A stretch of 64,000 bases of DNA from Gemmata sp051859125 (lineage in GTDB: Bacteria; Planctomycetota; Planctomycetia; Gemmatales; Gemmataceae): contig NZ_JBHYGG010000157.1 of the NCBI RefSeq assembly GCF_051859125.1, positions 1 to 64,000 of the forward strand. Reading direction: 5' to 3'. Positions 31,373-40,250 of the stretch are shown one piece after another. The position numbers and the translations under genes are program-made. Every line of letters begins with the position of its first letter. The first letter of the stretch is position 1. Below the pieces are notes generated by a model. The model searched no databases. It saw only the letters and a program-made list of their open reading frames with translations, and was not told where the DNA came from.

Positions 31373-34300
31373 TTACGGGGGCGTGGTACCCGAGCTGATC
31401 GGCTGCCACGCGAGGCCGAGCGAGAACGACTTGTCGCGCTTCGCCTGGATGGCCCAGGGCGTCCCCTTGTGGTCGGTGACGAGCTTGTTGTACAGCTCCT
31501 TCGCCTCGTCCCGGAGGGCCACGACGTCCTTGCCGCTCTTCATCTTCTCGGCCGACGAGAGCTTGTACGAGTCCTGGCCGAGCTTCATGTCGAGGGCCGG
31601 GAGCGTCTCGGTGAGCACGTTGCCGAGCACCTTGTTGTACTCGTTCATGAACGCGAGCCGGGCCTTGAGGGTGGCGCGGGCGTAGTCGTACTGGGCCTGC
31701 CACCGCTTGTCCTGCGCGTCCCGCATCGCGGCGATCGAGTCCAGCTCGGCGTTCATGAGCTCCAGTTCGGCGATCCCCAGGGCCCAGAAGTCCTGCTCCT
31801 TCTTGATCTCGTTCTTGAGGGCGTCGTTGACCGGGGCCTTGAACTCGTCGCGGAGCTTGGGGCCGTCGGTGCCGGCCGTCGTGGTCCACATGGCGCGGAC
31901 CTTGTCGAACGCCGCGAACGTGACCGCCTGGAACTTGTAGGTTTCCTTGTCCTTGAGGACCATGTCGGCGGTGACCTCGGACTTGTAGTCCTTCATCACC
32001 TCCTCGCGGAACGGGAGCCCGGCGATGTCGGCGTCGATCACGTCGCTCTTGATGGCCGGGACGTACAGCTCCTTGACGATGGCGGCGATCTCGGCCGGGT
32101 TGATGCCCTTGGGCGGCGGCGGGTACTCGAACCGCTTGGCCAGGGGCTCGTCGGGGTTGAACGCGACCCAGTTGGGCGGCCCCTTGCCCTCGACCTTCAT
32201 CGCCTGCTTGAGGCCGACGACGGGGGACGTGGCCATGTCGGTGACCCGCTTGGCGACGGCGGCGGCCCACTCGCCGAGCGGGATCGGGTCGGCGGGCACG
32301 GGCTGCCTGGCGGCGGTGGCCCGCGCGCCCTTGGCGGCCACGGCCTTCATGGCCTCGAGGAACGCGCTGCCGGCGTACTTCGGCGCGCCGATCGAGGTCT
32401 CGGTCTGGAGGTTGAAGAACTCCAGCGCGTTCTCGCCGGGCTGGCAGGTGATGACGGCCTCGACGCCCGGGGGCGGGGCGGCGAGCGCCTTGTACAGCGT
32501 CTCGGTCATCGGCTCGCTGCCGGGCCGCTGGCGGCCCCGCTGCGGGTTGAACCGGCACACGTCCCAGATGACGACCTTCTGGGTCGCCTTGCAGGCCTTC
32601 ATCTTGTCGTAGAAGTCCGACAGCGGGATCAGCGACGGCTCGGGGTCGTCGAGGTCGCCCTCGATCGGCGCGAGGAACGGCTTGCCGTCGACTTCAAGGG
32701 CGTGGCCGCCGAAGTACACGACGATCCGGTCCTGGGCGCGGCTGGTCGCGAAGAACCGCTCGTACGCGCCCATCACCACGTTCCGCATCGGGTTCTGGAC
32801 GTCGTTGGTCTTGGTGCTGTCGGGCCGGGCCGTGTCGGACAGCACGAACAGTTGGTTCCGCTCGTGGTCCTTCGGGTCGAACGGGACGTTCCACTCGTTG
32901 GCCAGGCGGATGGCCGCGCCGCGGCTCCGGTCCTCGCCGCCGGGCTGCCCGGCGGTCAGCGGGTTCAGGTACATGTAGTTGCTGATGTGGATGAACAGCA
33001 TCCGCCGCGGGAACGGGCCGGCCCGGGCGCTGTCCTTGGACGACGGGGCCGACTTGACCGCGGTGTACAGTTCCGCGGCCCGCTTGGCGACGTCCGGGTT
33101 CGTGGACCGCGTGCCGTCCTTGAGCGCGGCCTCGGCCTTGTCGCCCATCTCGCGGAGCGCCTTCGCGGCCGCGTCGCGCTCGCGGGCGTCGTCGCTGCCG
33201 AGGAAGTCGACGAGCTTGTACGGGTCGGTGACGCCCAGCACCTTGTTGGCGGCCTGCTTGTCGTTGAGCGACTTGGCGGCGATGATCGACGCGGTGACCA
33301 GGCCGCCGGTGAGAACGAGGGTGATCGCCACGTAGACCAACTTGTTCTGGCCGTTCGGCTTGCGGCGGGCGGCGACGACGGGCACGTCGGTCTTGAACGC
33401 GCTGTTCGGGACCGGCTGCGCGGCGGGGCGGGCGGCGACGCCGCTCGCGGCCTTGGCCGCGGCACCCGTGCCGTTGGGCCGGGGGGCGACGCCGGTGCCG
33501 CCGGTCGGCTTGGCGGGCGCGCCGGGCCGGGCCGGGGCACCGTTGGTGGCGGACATCACGCCGGACGCCGGGGCGGGCACCCGCGGGGCCGGCGGAACGG
33601 GGACGCTGCCGGAGACCCGCGGAACGGGCGGTGCGGGCGGTGCACCTGCGGCCGCGCCGTAGTAGACGCCCGAGGCGGGTGCGGCCGGCGGGACACCGTA
33701 CACGCCCGACGCGGGCGCGGCCGGGGGGACCGGGCCGGCCCCGTGCGGCATCGGGTACGGGTAGCCGCCGGGGGCCGGAGCGCCGGGGGGCACGGGAGCG
33801 GCGCCGGGGGGCATGGGGTACGGGTAGCCCGGGGGCGGCCCGCCGTAGGCGCCCGGGGGTGGGTAGCCCGGTGCGCCGGGGGGCGGGTACCCCGGCACGC
33901 CCGGGGGGTACCCGGGGGGCGGGCCGTAGGGGTAGCCCGGGGGCGGCGCGTAGGGGTACCCGGGGGGCGCGCCGTAGGCACCGGGCGGGTAGCCCGGGGG
34001 CATCGGGTAGGGGTAGCCCGGGGGGGGCGCGGCGGGTTGCGGCGGGGCGGCGGGCTGCGACGACACGTCGGCCCCACCGGTCGGGTCGAATCCGTTATCA
34101 GCGGGGTACTCCGGCGCGGCGCCTTGGCCCGGGAACATCCCGTCGCCCTCGTCGGCCCCCCGGTTGAAGTCGAACGCGGCCGGATCAACGTCGGCGGTGT
34201 GCCCGCTGCTGGGGCTCTGGGTGTGTTCGAGGTGGGCCGCGGAGTCGGCCCCGTCCCCGCCGCGGGCCTTGGTGCGAACGACCGTCCCGCACTTCTTGCA

Positions 34301-34384
34301 CTTGATGGCCTGCCCGAGCCACTGACTCGGGATGCGCAACCCGGTCTGGCACTGGGGGCAGGTCGCGCGAACGGTCGTGTCCAT
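31373..34384 (-). CDS. Caspase-like (peptidase C14) membrane protein with zinc ribbon
   Basis: A 1003-residue protein. Residues 9-32 are a zinc ribbon (CPQC...CKKC). About 105-220 is a low-complexity region of PPGYPYPMPPGYPPG-type repeats, followed by more Pro/Ala sequence. A membrane helix lies near 346-370 (VYVAITLVLTGGLVTASII). The C-terminal part contains a caspase-like domain: His561 in YFGGHALEV and Cys610 in IWDVCRFN, the paired catalytic residues of metacaspase/C14 peptidases, with a preceding strand RRMLFIHISNYMYLN. After the domain is a long helical region (about 780-980). The ribosome site GGAGG supports the start MDTTVRATCPQ. The active domain would face the periplasm if the topology is simple. 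Function unknown; cleavage specificity unseen. Confidence 0.88.
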   Translation of the reverse strand: MDTTVRATCPQCQTGLRIPSQWLGQAIKCKKCGTVVRTKARGGDGADSAAHLEHTQSPSSGHTADVDPAAFDFNRGADEGDGMFPGQGAAPEYPADNGFDPTGGADVSSQPAAPPQPAAPPPGYPYPMPPGYPPGAYGAPPGYPYAPPPGYPYGPPPGYPPGVPGYPPPGAPGYPPPGAYGGPPPGYPYPMPPGAAPVPPGAPAPGGYPYPMPHGAGPVPPAAPASGVYGVPPAAPASGVYYGAAAGAPPAPPVPRVSGSVPVPPAPRVPAPASGVMSATNGAPARPGAPAKPTGGTGVAPRPNGTGAAAKAASGVAARPAAQPVPNSAFKTDVPVVAARRKPNGQNKLVYVAITLVLTGGLVTASIIAAKSLNDKQAANKVLGVTDPYKLVDFLGSDDARERDAAAKALREMGDKAEAALKDGTRSTNPDVAKRAAELYTAVKSAPSSKDSARAGPFPRRMLFIHISNYMYLNPLTAGQPGGEDRSRGAAIRLANEWNVPFDPKDHERNQLFVLSDTARPDSTKTNDVQNPMRNVVMGAYERFFATSRAQDRIVVYFGGHALEVDGKPFLAPIEGDLDDPEPSLIPLSDFYDKMKACKATQKVVIWDVCRFNPQRGRQRPGSEPMTETLYKALAAPPPGVEAVITCQPGENALEFFNLQTETSIGAPKYAGSAFLEAMKAVAAKGARATAARQPVPADPIPLGEWAAAVAKRVTDMATSPVVGLKQAMKVEGKGPPNWVAFNPDEPLAKRFEYPPPPKGINPAEIAAIVKELYVPAIKSDVIDADIAGLPFREEVMKDYKSEVTADMVLKDKETYKFQAVTFAAFDKVRAMWTTTAGTDGPKLRDEFKAPVNDALKNEIKKEQDFWALGIAELELMNAELDSIAAMRDAQDKRWQAQYDYARATLKARLAFMNEYNKVLGNVLTETLPALDMKLGQDSYKLSSAEKMKSGKDVVALRDEAKELYNKLVTDHKGTPWAIQAKRDKSFSLGLAWQPISSGTTPP

Positions 34385-34431
34385 CAGTCGCCTCCGGCGG
34401 CGGATCAAGGCGCATTTGCGGGTTAGAGGTG

Positions 34432-34463
34432 ATTCTAGCAGATTCCGTTCCCGGAAGTTGCAA
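34432..34463 (-). promoter_or_regulatory. Candidate promoter for the caspase-like gene
   Basis: On the minus strand, TTGCAA (34463-34458) and a strong -10 TAGAAT (34437-34432) are 20 bases apart, 48 bases upstream of the start codon. The -10 is convincing, the spacing is not ideal. Confidence 0.4.
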
Positions 34464-34655
34464 CTAATCCGGTGCCCCGTGTCGGCTTTGATCCGCAAGG
34501 AATTTCAGCGCGGCGCGCGACCCACGAACGGGCTCCGGGGGCACTTTGTGGCCACCCCTGAGCAGAGTTGGGACAGCGTCGCGGGGCAACCCGGCCGCTT
34601 GCCGGAACGCCCCCGGTTCGGCATTCTGACGGCTGGGAGCAGGGGCCAGCACCTC

Positions 34656-34740
34656 AGAAGAGCAGAGGACAGAAGGGGAGCGCGGGGGCACTTCGCCGCC
34701 TGCTCTTCTGTCCTCTGGCGCTCTGTCCTCTGCTCCCCAC
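34656..34740. repeat. Inverted repeat, CTCTTCTGTCCTCTG type
   Basis: AGAAGAGCAGAGGACAG (from 34656) faces CTGCTCTTCTGTCCTCTGG (34700-34718), a perfect 10-base core, followed by a second CTCTGTCCTCTGC run. Same flavour as 25270-25376 and 41033-41060. Confidence 0.75.
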
Positions 34741-34753
34741 CAGGGGGCCGCGA

Positions 34754-35752
34754 ATGCAAGTCGTACTGATTGAGGGCGACGGGATCGGGCCGGAGGTGAC
34801 GCAGGCCGCGTGCCGCGTCGTGGCGGCCGCCGGGGTGCGGATCGACTGGGTCAAGGCCGCCGCCGGCATCCCCGCCGCGGAGCAGCACGGCGAGCCGCTC
34901 CCGGAAGAAACGCTCGAGATGATCCGCCGGTACCGGGTCGCGCTCAAGGGGCCGTGTACCACGCCGGTCGGCAAGGGGTACCGGTCCATCAACGTGCGGC
35001 TGCGGCAGGGGCTCGACCTGTTCGCCAGCGTGCGGCCGGTCCGCACCATGCCCGGGGTGAAGACGCCCTACGAGAAGGTAGACCTCGTCGTGGTCCGCGA
35101 GAACACCGAGGGGCTGTACTCGGGGATGGAGCACCAGGTGGTGCCCGGGGTGGTGGAGAGCGTGCGGCTGGTGACCCGGGCGGCGGCCGAGCGGATCGTG
35201 AAGTTCGCGTTCGAGCTGGCCCGGCACGGGGGCCGGCGGCTGGTCACGTTCTGCCACAAGGCCGACGTGATGCGGCTGTCCGACGGGCTGTTCCTCGAGT
35301 GCGCCCGCACCGTGGCCGAGGACTACCCGTTCATCCAGTTCGAGGAGAAGCCGATCGACAACGTGTGCCTGGAGCTGGCGAGCGACCCGACGCAGTTCGA
35401 CGTGCTGGTGATGGAGAACCTGTTCGGGGACGTGATCTCGGACCTGGCGGCGGGGCTGGTGGGCGGGCTCGGGCTGGTGCCGGGGGCGAACTACGGGACC
35501 CGGTTCGCGGTGTTCGAGGCGGTCCACGGCAGCGCCCCGGACATCGCCGGGCAGGGGCTCGCGAACCCGATCGCGGTGGTCCGCAGCGCGGCGCTGATGC
35601 TGGAGTACGTCGGGCACCGCGACGCGGCCGTGAAGATCGAGAAGGCGGTGGCGGCGACCCTCCAGGCCGGCGTCGGCCTGACCCGCGACCTCGGCGGCAC
35701 CGGCACCACCGCGACCATCACCGAGCAGCTCATCAAGAACCTGGGGGCGTGA
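34754..35752 (+). CDS. Isocitrate/isopropylmalate dehydrogenase family, IDH-like (copy 1)
   Basis: A 332-residue beta-decarboxylating dehydrogenase. The family motifs are intact: GDGIGPEV at the N terminus, LRQGLDLFASVRPV for substrate Arg contacts, RENTEGLYSGMEH with the catalytic Tyr, CHKADVMRLSDGLF with the catalytic Lys, and the metal-binding DN and GDVISDLAAGLVGG. The ENTEGLYSG loop favours NAD-dependent isocitrate (or homoisocitrate) dehydrogenase over 3-isopropylmalate dehydrogenase. Size matches the bacterial NAD type. A more diverged paralogue lies at 41299-42321; they may form one hetero-oligomer or have separate substrates. The start ATGCAAGTCG follows a CTCTG-rich repeat. Confidence 0.88.
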   Translation: MQVVLIEGDGIGPEVTQAACRVVAAAGVRIDWVKAAAGIPAAEQHGEPLPEETLEMIRRYRVALKGPCTTPVGKGYRSINVRLRQGLDLFASVRPVRTMPGVKTPYEKVDLVVVRENTEGLYSGMEHQVVPGVVESVRLVTRAAAERIVKFAFELARHGGRRLVTFCHKADVMRLSDGLFLECARTVAEDYPFIQFEEKPIDNVCLELASDPTQFDVLVMENLFGDVISDLAAGLVGGLGLVPGANYGTRFAVFEAVHGSAPDIAGQGLANPIAVVRSAALMLEYVGHRDAAVKIEKAVAATLQAGVGLTRDLGGTGTTATITEQLIKNLGA

Positions 35753-35754
35753 CG

Positions 35755-36062
35755 TCAGCCGAAGATCGCCGACGCGTCCTGGCCGGAATGGAGAATGCGG
35801 ACGACGCGAATCCCGTCGGCCGTCGGGACGTAGTAGACGAGCCGGCCGAGGAACTTGCGGACGGGCCGCACCCGCATCCCCGGGTGCCGGGGTAGGGCGG
35901 GTCGATCGGGGCGGCCGCCAGCGGGAACCGCTCGATCCGGCGAAGTGTTTCGGTCAGGCGGTCTTGAAACGCCAGCGCGACCGCGGCCCCGTAGTCGCCG
36001 GCAAGGTCTTCCGACGCTATGTCGATGTCCGCCTGGGCGCGGGCGGGGATGACGACGCTCAC
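35755..36062 (-). pseudogene. ParE/RelE-family toxin, frameshifted
   Basis: The N-terminal half (MSVVIPARAQADIDIASEDL, then ALAFQDRLTETLRRIERFPL) and the C-terminal half (MRVRPVRKFLGRLVYYVPTA, then IRVVRILHSGQDASAIF) are both typical of a ParE/RelE toxin, but they lie in different reading frames. Joining them requires a net one-base shift around 35880-35895, in a run of C and G homopolymers (CCCCGGGTGCCGGGG). It overlaps the antitoxin stop by 4 bases, so it is translationally coupled. It is either an inactivated toxin, which would leave an orphan antitoxin, or a sequencing error in a homopolymer. The second frame carries the usual C-terminal end, so the intact protein would be about 101 residues. 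Confidence 0.8.
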
Positions 36063-36358
36063 GAGGCAACTCCCGACTTCCTCGCGAGCTTCTCGAGCAA
36101 GACCCGCCGCCGCTCGCCCCTGAACGCCGCGTCGGCGATCACGTCGCCGCCACTGGACATACCCTCGTCGAGCATCGCTTCGAGTTCCGCCCGGTTCCGG
36201 GGCGTCAGCCGCGTCGGTGCGGGGTCCGGCACCTCATCGCCGCGGACCAAGTCCTCCCTCACCAGGGACAGCACGTACTCATCGACGGTGGCGAAGCCGC
36301 CGGCGCGGGCGTCGCGTTCGAGCCGGTCGCGCATCTCGTCGGGCAGGGTGATGGTCAT
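36059..36358 (-). CDS. ParD-like ribbon-helix-helix antitoxin
   Basis: A 99-residue antitoxin. The N terminus MTITLPDEMRDRLERDARAG is the ribbon-helix-helix DNA-binding unit, followed by FATVDEYVLSLVREDL, the second helix. The C-terminal half is charged (MLDEGMSSGGDVIADAAFRG), the part that wraps the toxin. It is the first gene of the pair and overlaps the toxin by 4 bases (ATGA). By family it represses its own promoter. In this window the toxin appears frameshifted. Confidence 0.88.
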   Translation of the reverse strand: MTITLPDEMRDRLERDARAGGFATVDEYVLSLVREDLVRGDEVPDPAPTRLTPRNRAELEAMLDEGMSSGGDVIADAAFRGERRRVLLEKLARKSGVAS

Positions 36359-36421
36359 GCGTCGGTCCTCCGTGCGTTCACCTTACCCGGTCGCGCGCCG
36401 GGCGGTCAACGGCTCACGCAC

Positions 36422-39385
36422 TCACGCGGCCGGCGGGGCGGGAGCGGCGGCGGGCGTCGGCGCTGCGGTGGCGGGCGCGGTCATCGTGCGGCGGACGATG
36501 CGGTACGCGACGTACCCGATCAGCGCCCACGGCAGCACGACGCACAGCCCGAACACCACCCACGTCACCGACGTGAGCAGCACCGACGCGCTGTACGACA
36601 GCCCGCGGCGGACCTGCGACCACAGCCCGTCGTCGTCCGAGATGATGCTCTCGCGGTTCCCGAGCGTGACCTCGACGCGGGCCGTCGCGAACCGGCCGTC
36701 GGTCGCCTGCGGGTCGCGGACCGACTGCGCCGCCCGCACCGTCCCGGCCGCCTTGAACTTCTCGACCAGCCCCGCGGCCGCGGTCAGCGGCACCTCGAAC
36801 ACGAGCTTCGCGAGCGTCTTGCCCGAGGCGTCGCGGCTGAACCGCGCGTCGGCCTGCCGGCCCTTCACCTCGGCCGCCTGCGCCGCGAGCAGCGTGGCGG
36901 TCTCGTCCACGTTCGCGACCTCGATCCCGAGCGTCGTCGTCTCGCGCGGCTTGAGCCGGCTCGCGGGCACCAGCGTCGCCGTGTACCGCACCTTCGTGTC
37001 GGTGACGCCGTCGGCCTCGGCGGCCCGCGTCACCTGCCGGGCGAGCACGTCGCCGGCCGCGTCGAACGCGGCCCGCACCGCCGCCTCGTCGGCGCGCTTC
37101 ATCTCGACGTCCAGCACCGCGGTGATGTTCTGCCGGTCCTTCTCGTCGATCTGCGCGTTCAGCACGCGGGCGTTCGCCTTCGTCACCGCGTCGCGGAGCG
37201 CCTGGTACGCGGCCGGCACGTCCACCACGGCGACGTTCAGCGCCGCGCTCTCCCGCGGCCGCATCCGGGCCATCGGGATGACCGTGACCCGGTACAGCAC
37301 CTTCGTGTCGGTGACGCTGTCGGCCTCGGGGGCGCGGGTGAGCTGCCGGGCGACCGTCTCGCCGGCGGCAACGAGCGCGGCCCGCACGGACCCCTCGTCG
37401 GTGCGGCGGACCTCGAAGTCGAGTTGTGCGGTTGCGTTCGTGCGGTCCTGCTCGTCGAACTTCGCGACTGACACGCGGCTCGTCGCCTTGCCGACCGCGT
37501 CGCGGAGCGCCTGGAACGCCACCGGCACGTCCGCGACGGCGACCTGGAGCGTGACCGTCTCGCGGGCGGCGATGTTCGCGAGGTTGTAGAGCGAGACGAG
37601 GAACACGGCGTCGCCGCGGGTGAGCTTCGCGTCGGTCGGCAGGGTGCCGCCCTCGGGCCGCTGCACGCGGTCGATCTCCAGCCGGGCGACGCGGCCGAGT
37701 TGCTTGAGCCGGTCGCGGATCGGCCCGGAGGCATCGGGCGGCACCTCGAAGTTCAGCGCGGCGTTGAACTGCCCGGCGGCGAGCTGCTTCACCTCGGACT
37801 TCGTGACCCGGCCCTTCGCCTCGGTCACCGCCTTGAGGATCTCCTGGTACGTCTTGTCCACGTCGTCGACCTCGACGCCGGCCTGCACCCGCTCGTTCTC
37901 GGTCACCCCCGCGGCGGCGCGGATCTCCTTCTCGGCGAGCGACACGGTGAGCGTGCTGAGCGACGCGAGGCTCGAATAGTACCGCAACTCGCCCTCGTAC
38001 TCCTCGATCTTCGTGCGCCACACGCCGAGTTCCCGCTCGGCTTCGAGGAGCTGCTTGATCTCGCCCTTGCCCTCCTTGATGATCTGGATGAGCCGCGTCT
38101 CCATCGTGCGCGCCCCGCGGAGCCGGCTCTCGGTGTCGGTGAACTGCTTGGTCACGTCCTGGCTGGTGATGCGGACCCCCTTGAGCTCGCCGTCCTTGCC
38201 GAGTTCCTTGCGGAGTTCGAGGACGAGCGAGTCGAGGTGCTCGGGCGGTACGCGGACGGTGATCGCGCCCCGCACCTTGCCGTTCGGGAGCTTGTCGCTG
38301 TTGACCGTCGCGATGAACGCGCCCTTGATCCCCAGCACGCTCTTGGTGACGGTCGCGGCCGCGGCGTCGAACGACGGCACCTCGAACTCCATGTTCCCCG
38401 TGCGGATCACGACCCGCTTCGTCGGCTCCGGTGCCGGGGCGAACCCCGGTTCGGTCTTCGGCTGCCCGGCCTTCGGCGGACCCTCTCCGGCCGCGGGATC
38501 GGGCTTCGGGGCGGTCGGGTTCGGCGGAGCCTTGGGGTCGCCAGGAGGGACCGGACCCGAGACGGGTACGACCGGCGTCGGCACCACGGGTACGACTGGT
38601 GGGGTCGCGCCCGTGGGACGCTCCACAGGCTTGCTCGGGTACGGGTCGCGGAGCAACACCGATTTGGTGCTGCCCGAGCGCCCGGGGAACGAAGTGTAGA
38701 AGTTGCCCGTCCCGCCACTGGTTCCGGGAGTGCTGTTGTCGCTCGTTTTCAGGCCCGGGAGGGCCAGGGCCGTGGTGTCGGTGTCCGGGGCGTTCGGTTG
38801 GCCGAGGTTGTCCATCGTGACCGCGGCGTCCACCGTCCGCTTGTCGATGCGGTCGATTTCGGGCAGCGCCGCTTCGAGGCCGGATTGCAGCCCGGGGTCT
38901 TCGTTCACCAGGTCACCGAAGATTGCCGGCGCGGCGTCGCGCGTTGGAGCGTCCCGCGGCACGTTGTAGGTACGGATGCCTTCTGCTCGGTTCGCATTCT
39001 TCGCGACCCGGCCGCCGCCAGGCATTGGGAGGCCGTTCTGGGCGACGGTGCCGGCGAGCGCGCCGAACGAGCCGACCAGGATCACGGCGGCAACTGCGGC
39101 CGCCCCGCGGGCCGACCAGCGCGAGAGGAGCGGCTTCTTCGCCGGGGCGGGCATGGGGGTCTCGGTACGCAGGCGGTCCACGGTGCGGTCCTCCAGGTCG
39201 GGGCCGGGTCGCACGTCGGCGAACAGGCCGGAGAGTTCGCGGTCGAGTTCACGGGTCGAAGCGAGCGCGTCGGAGCAGTCGCCGCACGCCGCGGCGTGCG
39301 CCTCCAGGCGCCCGGCCTCGGGAGCGGTCAGCGCGCCGGCGAGGTACGCGGGGATGTGTTCGTCGGCCCAGGTGTGTTCGGTCAT
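36422..39385 (-). CDS. Giant anti-sigma-like protein with zinc finger and DUF4349 repeats
   Basis: A 987-residue protein encoded 20 bases after an ECF sigma gene. Residues about 1-50 are an anti-sigma zinc finger (HIPAYLAGAL, then HAAACGDC, an His-x3-Cys-x2-Cys motif). A membrane helix lies near 85-107 (GAAAVAAVILVGSFGALAGT). Residues 161-221 are the module shared with the cyclase-fold protein (EDPGLQSGLEAALPEI onward), then a Pro-rich linker (VVPVVPTPVVPVSGPVPP). The rest is a set of DUF4349-type units: the first (RVVIRTGNMEFEVPSFDAAA, coiled coil at EAERELGVWRTKIEEYEGEL) is complete, and three shorter repeats follow (PVAFQALRDAVGKATSRVSV; PAAYQALRDAVTKANARVLN; ETATLLAAQAAEVKGRQADA). A second C-terminal membrane helix (LLTSVTWVVFGLCVVLPWAL) closes it. 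Probably holds the sigma factor at the membrane. Confidence 0.88.
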   Translation of the reverse strand: MTEHTWADEHIPAYLAGALTAPEAGRLEAHAAACGDCSDALASTRELDRELSGLFADVRPGPDLEDRTVDRLRTETPMPAPAKKPLLSRWSARGAAAVAAVILVGSFGALAGTVAQNGLPMPGGGRVAKNANRAEGIRTYNVPRDAPTRDAAPAIFGDLVNEDPGLQSGLEAALPEIDRIDKRTVDAAVTMDNLGQPNAPDTDTTALALPGLKTSDNSTPGTSGGTGNFYTSFPGRSGSTKSVLLRDPYPSKPVERPTGATPPVVPVVPTPVVPVSGPVPPGDPKAPPNPTAPKPDPAAGEGPPKAGQPKTEPGFAPAPEPTKRVVIRTGNMEFEVPSFDAAAATVTKSVLGIKGAFIATVNSDKLPNGKVRGAITVRVPPEHLDSLVLELRKELGKDGELKGVRITSQDVTKQFTDTESRLRGARTMETRLIQIIKEGKGEIKQLLEAERELGVWRTKIEEYEGELRYYSSLASLSTLTVSLAEKEIRAAAGVTENERVQAGVEVDDVDKTYQEILKAVTEAKGRVTKSEVKQLAAGQFNAALNFEVPPDASGPIRDRLKQLGRVARLEIDRVQRPEGGTLPTDAKLTRGDAVFLVSLYNLANIAARETVTLQVAVADVPVAFQALRDAVGKATSRVSVAKFDEQDRTNATAQLDFEVRRTDEGSVRAALVAAGETVARQLTRAPEADSVTDTKVLYRVTVIPMARMRPRESAALNVAVVDVPAAYQALRDAVTKANARVLNAQIDEKDRQNITAVLDVEMKRADEAAVRAAFDAAGDVLARQVTRAAEADGVTDTKVRYTATLVPASRLKPRETTTLGIEVANVDETATLLAAQAAEVKGRQADARFSRDASGKTLAKLVFEVPLTAAAGLVEKFKAAGTVRAAQSVRDPQATDGRFATARVEVTLGNRESIISDDDGLWSQVRRGLSYSASVLLTSVTWVVFGLCVVLPWALIGYVAYRIVRRTMTAPATAAPTPAAAPAPPAA

Positions 39386-39405
39386 GGTGGTTCTCCCCCG
39401 CTCGC

Positions 39406-39966
39406 CTAGCTCACGAGTTCTCGCGGCAGGCGGTCCCGGAGGAGTTTCAGCCCGCGGTAGAGCAGGCCCCGCAGCGAGCCGTTGGAGAGTCCGAGTTGGC
39501 GGCCGATGTCGTCGGCGTCGGCCCCGGTGATGTACCGGAGCGTGAGCGGTAGCCGGTACTCCTCGGGCAGCGACCGCAGCGCCGCCAGCACCCGCTGCCG
39601 CAGCTCCTCGCGCTCCACGATCTCGACCGGCGACGGGCCGGCCGCCGCGACGGCGTCGAGCGGGACCGACATCAAGAGCGGGTTCATGCGCTTGAGGCGC
39701 GTGGACCGACGGGCGTCGTCGATCAGGGCGTTGTGGGCGATGGAGAGGAGCCACGAGCGGAAGCCCGCGGGGTCGGCCAGCGTCGCCAGCGACCGGTACG
39801 CGGAGAGGAACGTTTCCTGCACCAGGTCCTCGGCGCGCTCGACGCACCCGGTGTCGAGGTACAGGCGGGCGAACACGAGCCGCGAGGTGCGGCGCACGAG
39901 TTCCTCGAACGCCGGCCGGTCGCCGCCGCGGGCCGCCGCCACCAGCGCCGCCTCGTGGTCGCTCAT
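39406..39966 (-). CDS. ECF sigma factor
   Basis: An RpoE-like sigma factor of 186 residues. Region 2 is FEELVRRTSRLVFARLYLDT, then RAEDLVQETFLSAYRSLATL, and region 4 is LRSLPEEYRLPLTLRYITGA, then DADDIGRQLGLSNGSLRGLL. The start MSDHEAALVAAARGGDRP is normal for the family. The anti-sigma-like gene starts 20 bases downstream, so the two are one operon and the downstream protein is the likely partner. Its promoter region upstream is filled with repeat sequence (40077-40204). Confidence 0.93.
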   Translation of the reverse strand: MSDHEAALVAAARGGDRPAFEELVRRTSRLVFARLYLDTGCVERAEDLVQETFLSAYRSLATLADPAGFRSWLLSIAHNALIDDARRSTRLKRMNPLLMSVPLDAVAAAGPSPVEIVEREELRQRVLAALRSLPEEYRLPLTLRYITGADADDIGRQLGLSNGSLRGLLYRGLKLLRDRLPRELVS

Positions 39967-40076
39967 ACGTCCTCCGCAGATGAGACGCCCTTCCGAGGCG
40001 CGGCGCACGCGAAAAGTTCCCGCCGAGGTGCGAGAATGACGGGGACGGGAGTTTTCACCCTCGACCCCAGTTGGCA

Positions 40077-40204
40077 CCCGGGAACCCAGGGTTGGGCCCC
40101 CGGGAACCCAGGGTTGGGCCCCCGGGCTACGGACTGCCGCCCCCTTCGGGGGCTGAATGCCTTCAGTCCCGGAGGGACGACAGTGCGTAGCCCAGGGTGC
40201 CAAC
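40077..40204. repeat. Tandem 22-base unit plus CTACGCACTGCCG palindrome, copy 2
   Basis: The unit CCCGGGAACCCAGGGTTGGG plus CC occurs twice in tandem at a 22-base period (starting 40077 and 40099). Directly after it (from 40121) comes a palindrome whose inner part, with the CCCCTTCGGGGGCT hairpin and CAGTGCGTAGCCCAGGGTGC, is close to the repeat at 9858-9960. It lies between the ECF sigma gene and tryptophan dioxygenase gene. Confidence 0.85.
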
Positions 40205-40250
40205 CCCAGGTCTTCTGCAACCCCCGCGCCCGCACCCGGAACCCGACGCC

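Larger units (their letters stand above)
34385..34753. other. Divergent intergenic region
   Basis: Separates the caspase-like gene from the dehydrogenase gene. Contains the candidate caspase promoter (34432-34463) and the CTCTG-type inverted repeat (34656-34709). The segment 34470-34650 shows only a GGGGGCACTTTGTGGCC motif that recurs partly at 34682-34692; nothing recognised. Confidence 0.5.

Noticed and set aside
33740..34060. Repeated GGGTAGCCCGGGGG-like units resembling a CRISPR or minisatellite array
   Set aside because: They are codons for the PPGYPY-type proline repeats of the caspase-like protein and have no unique spacers.
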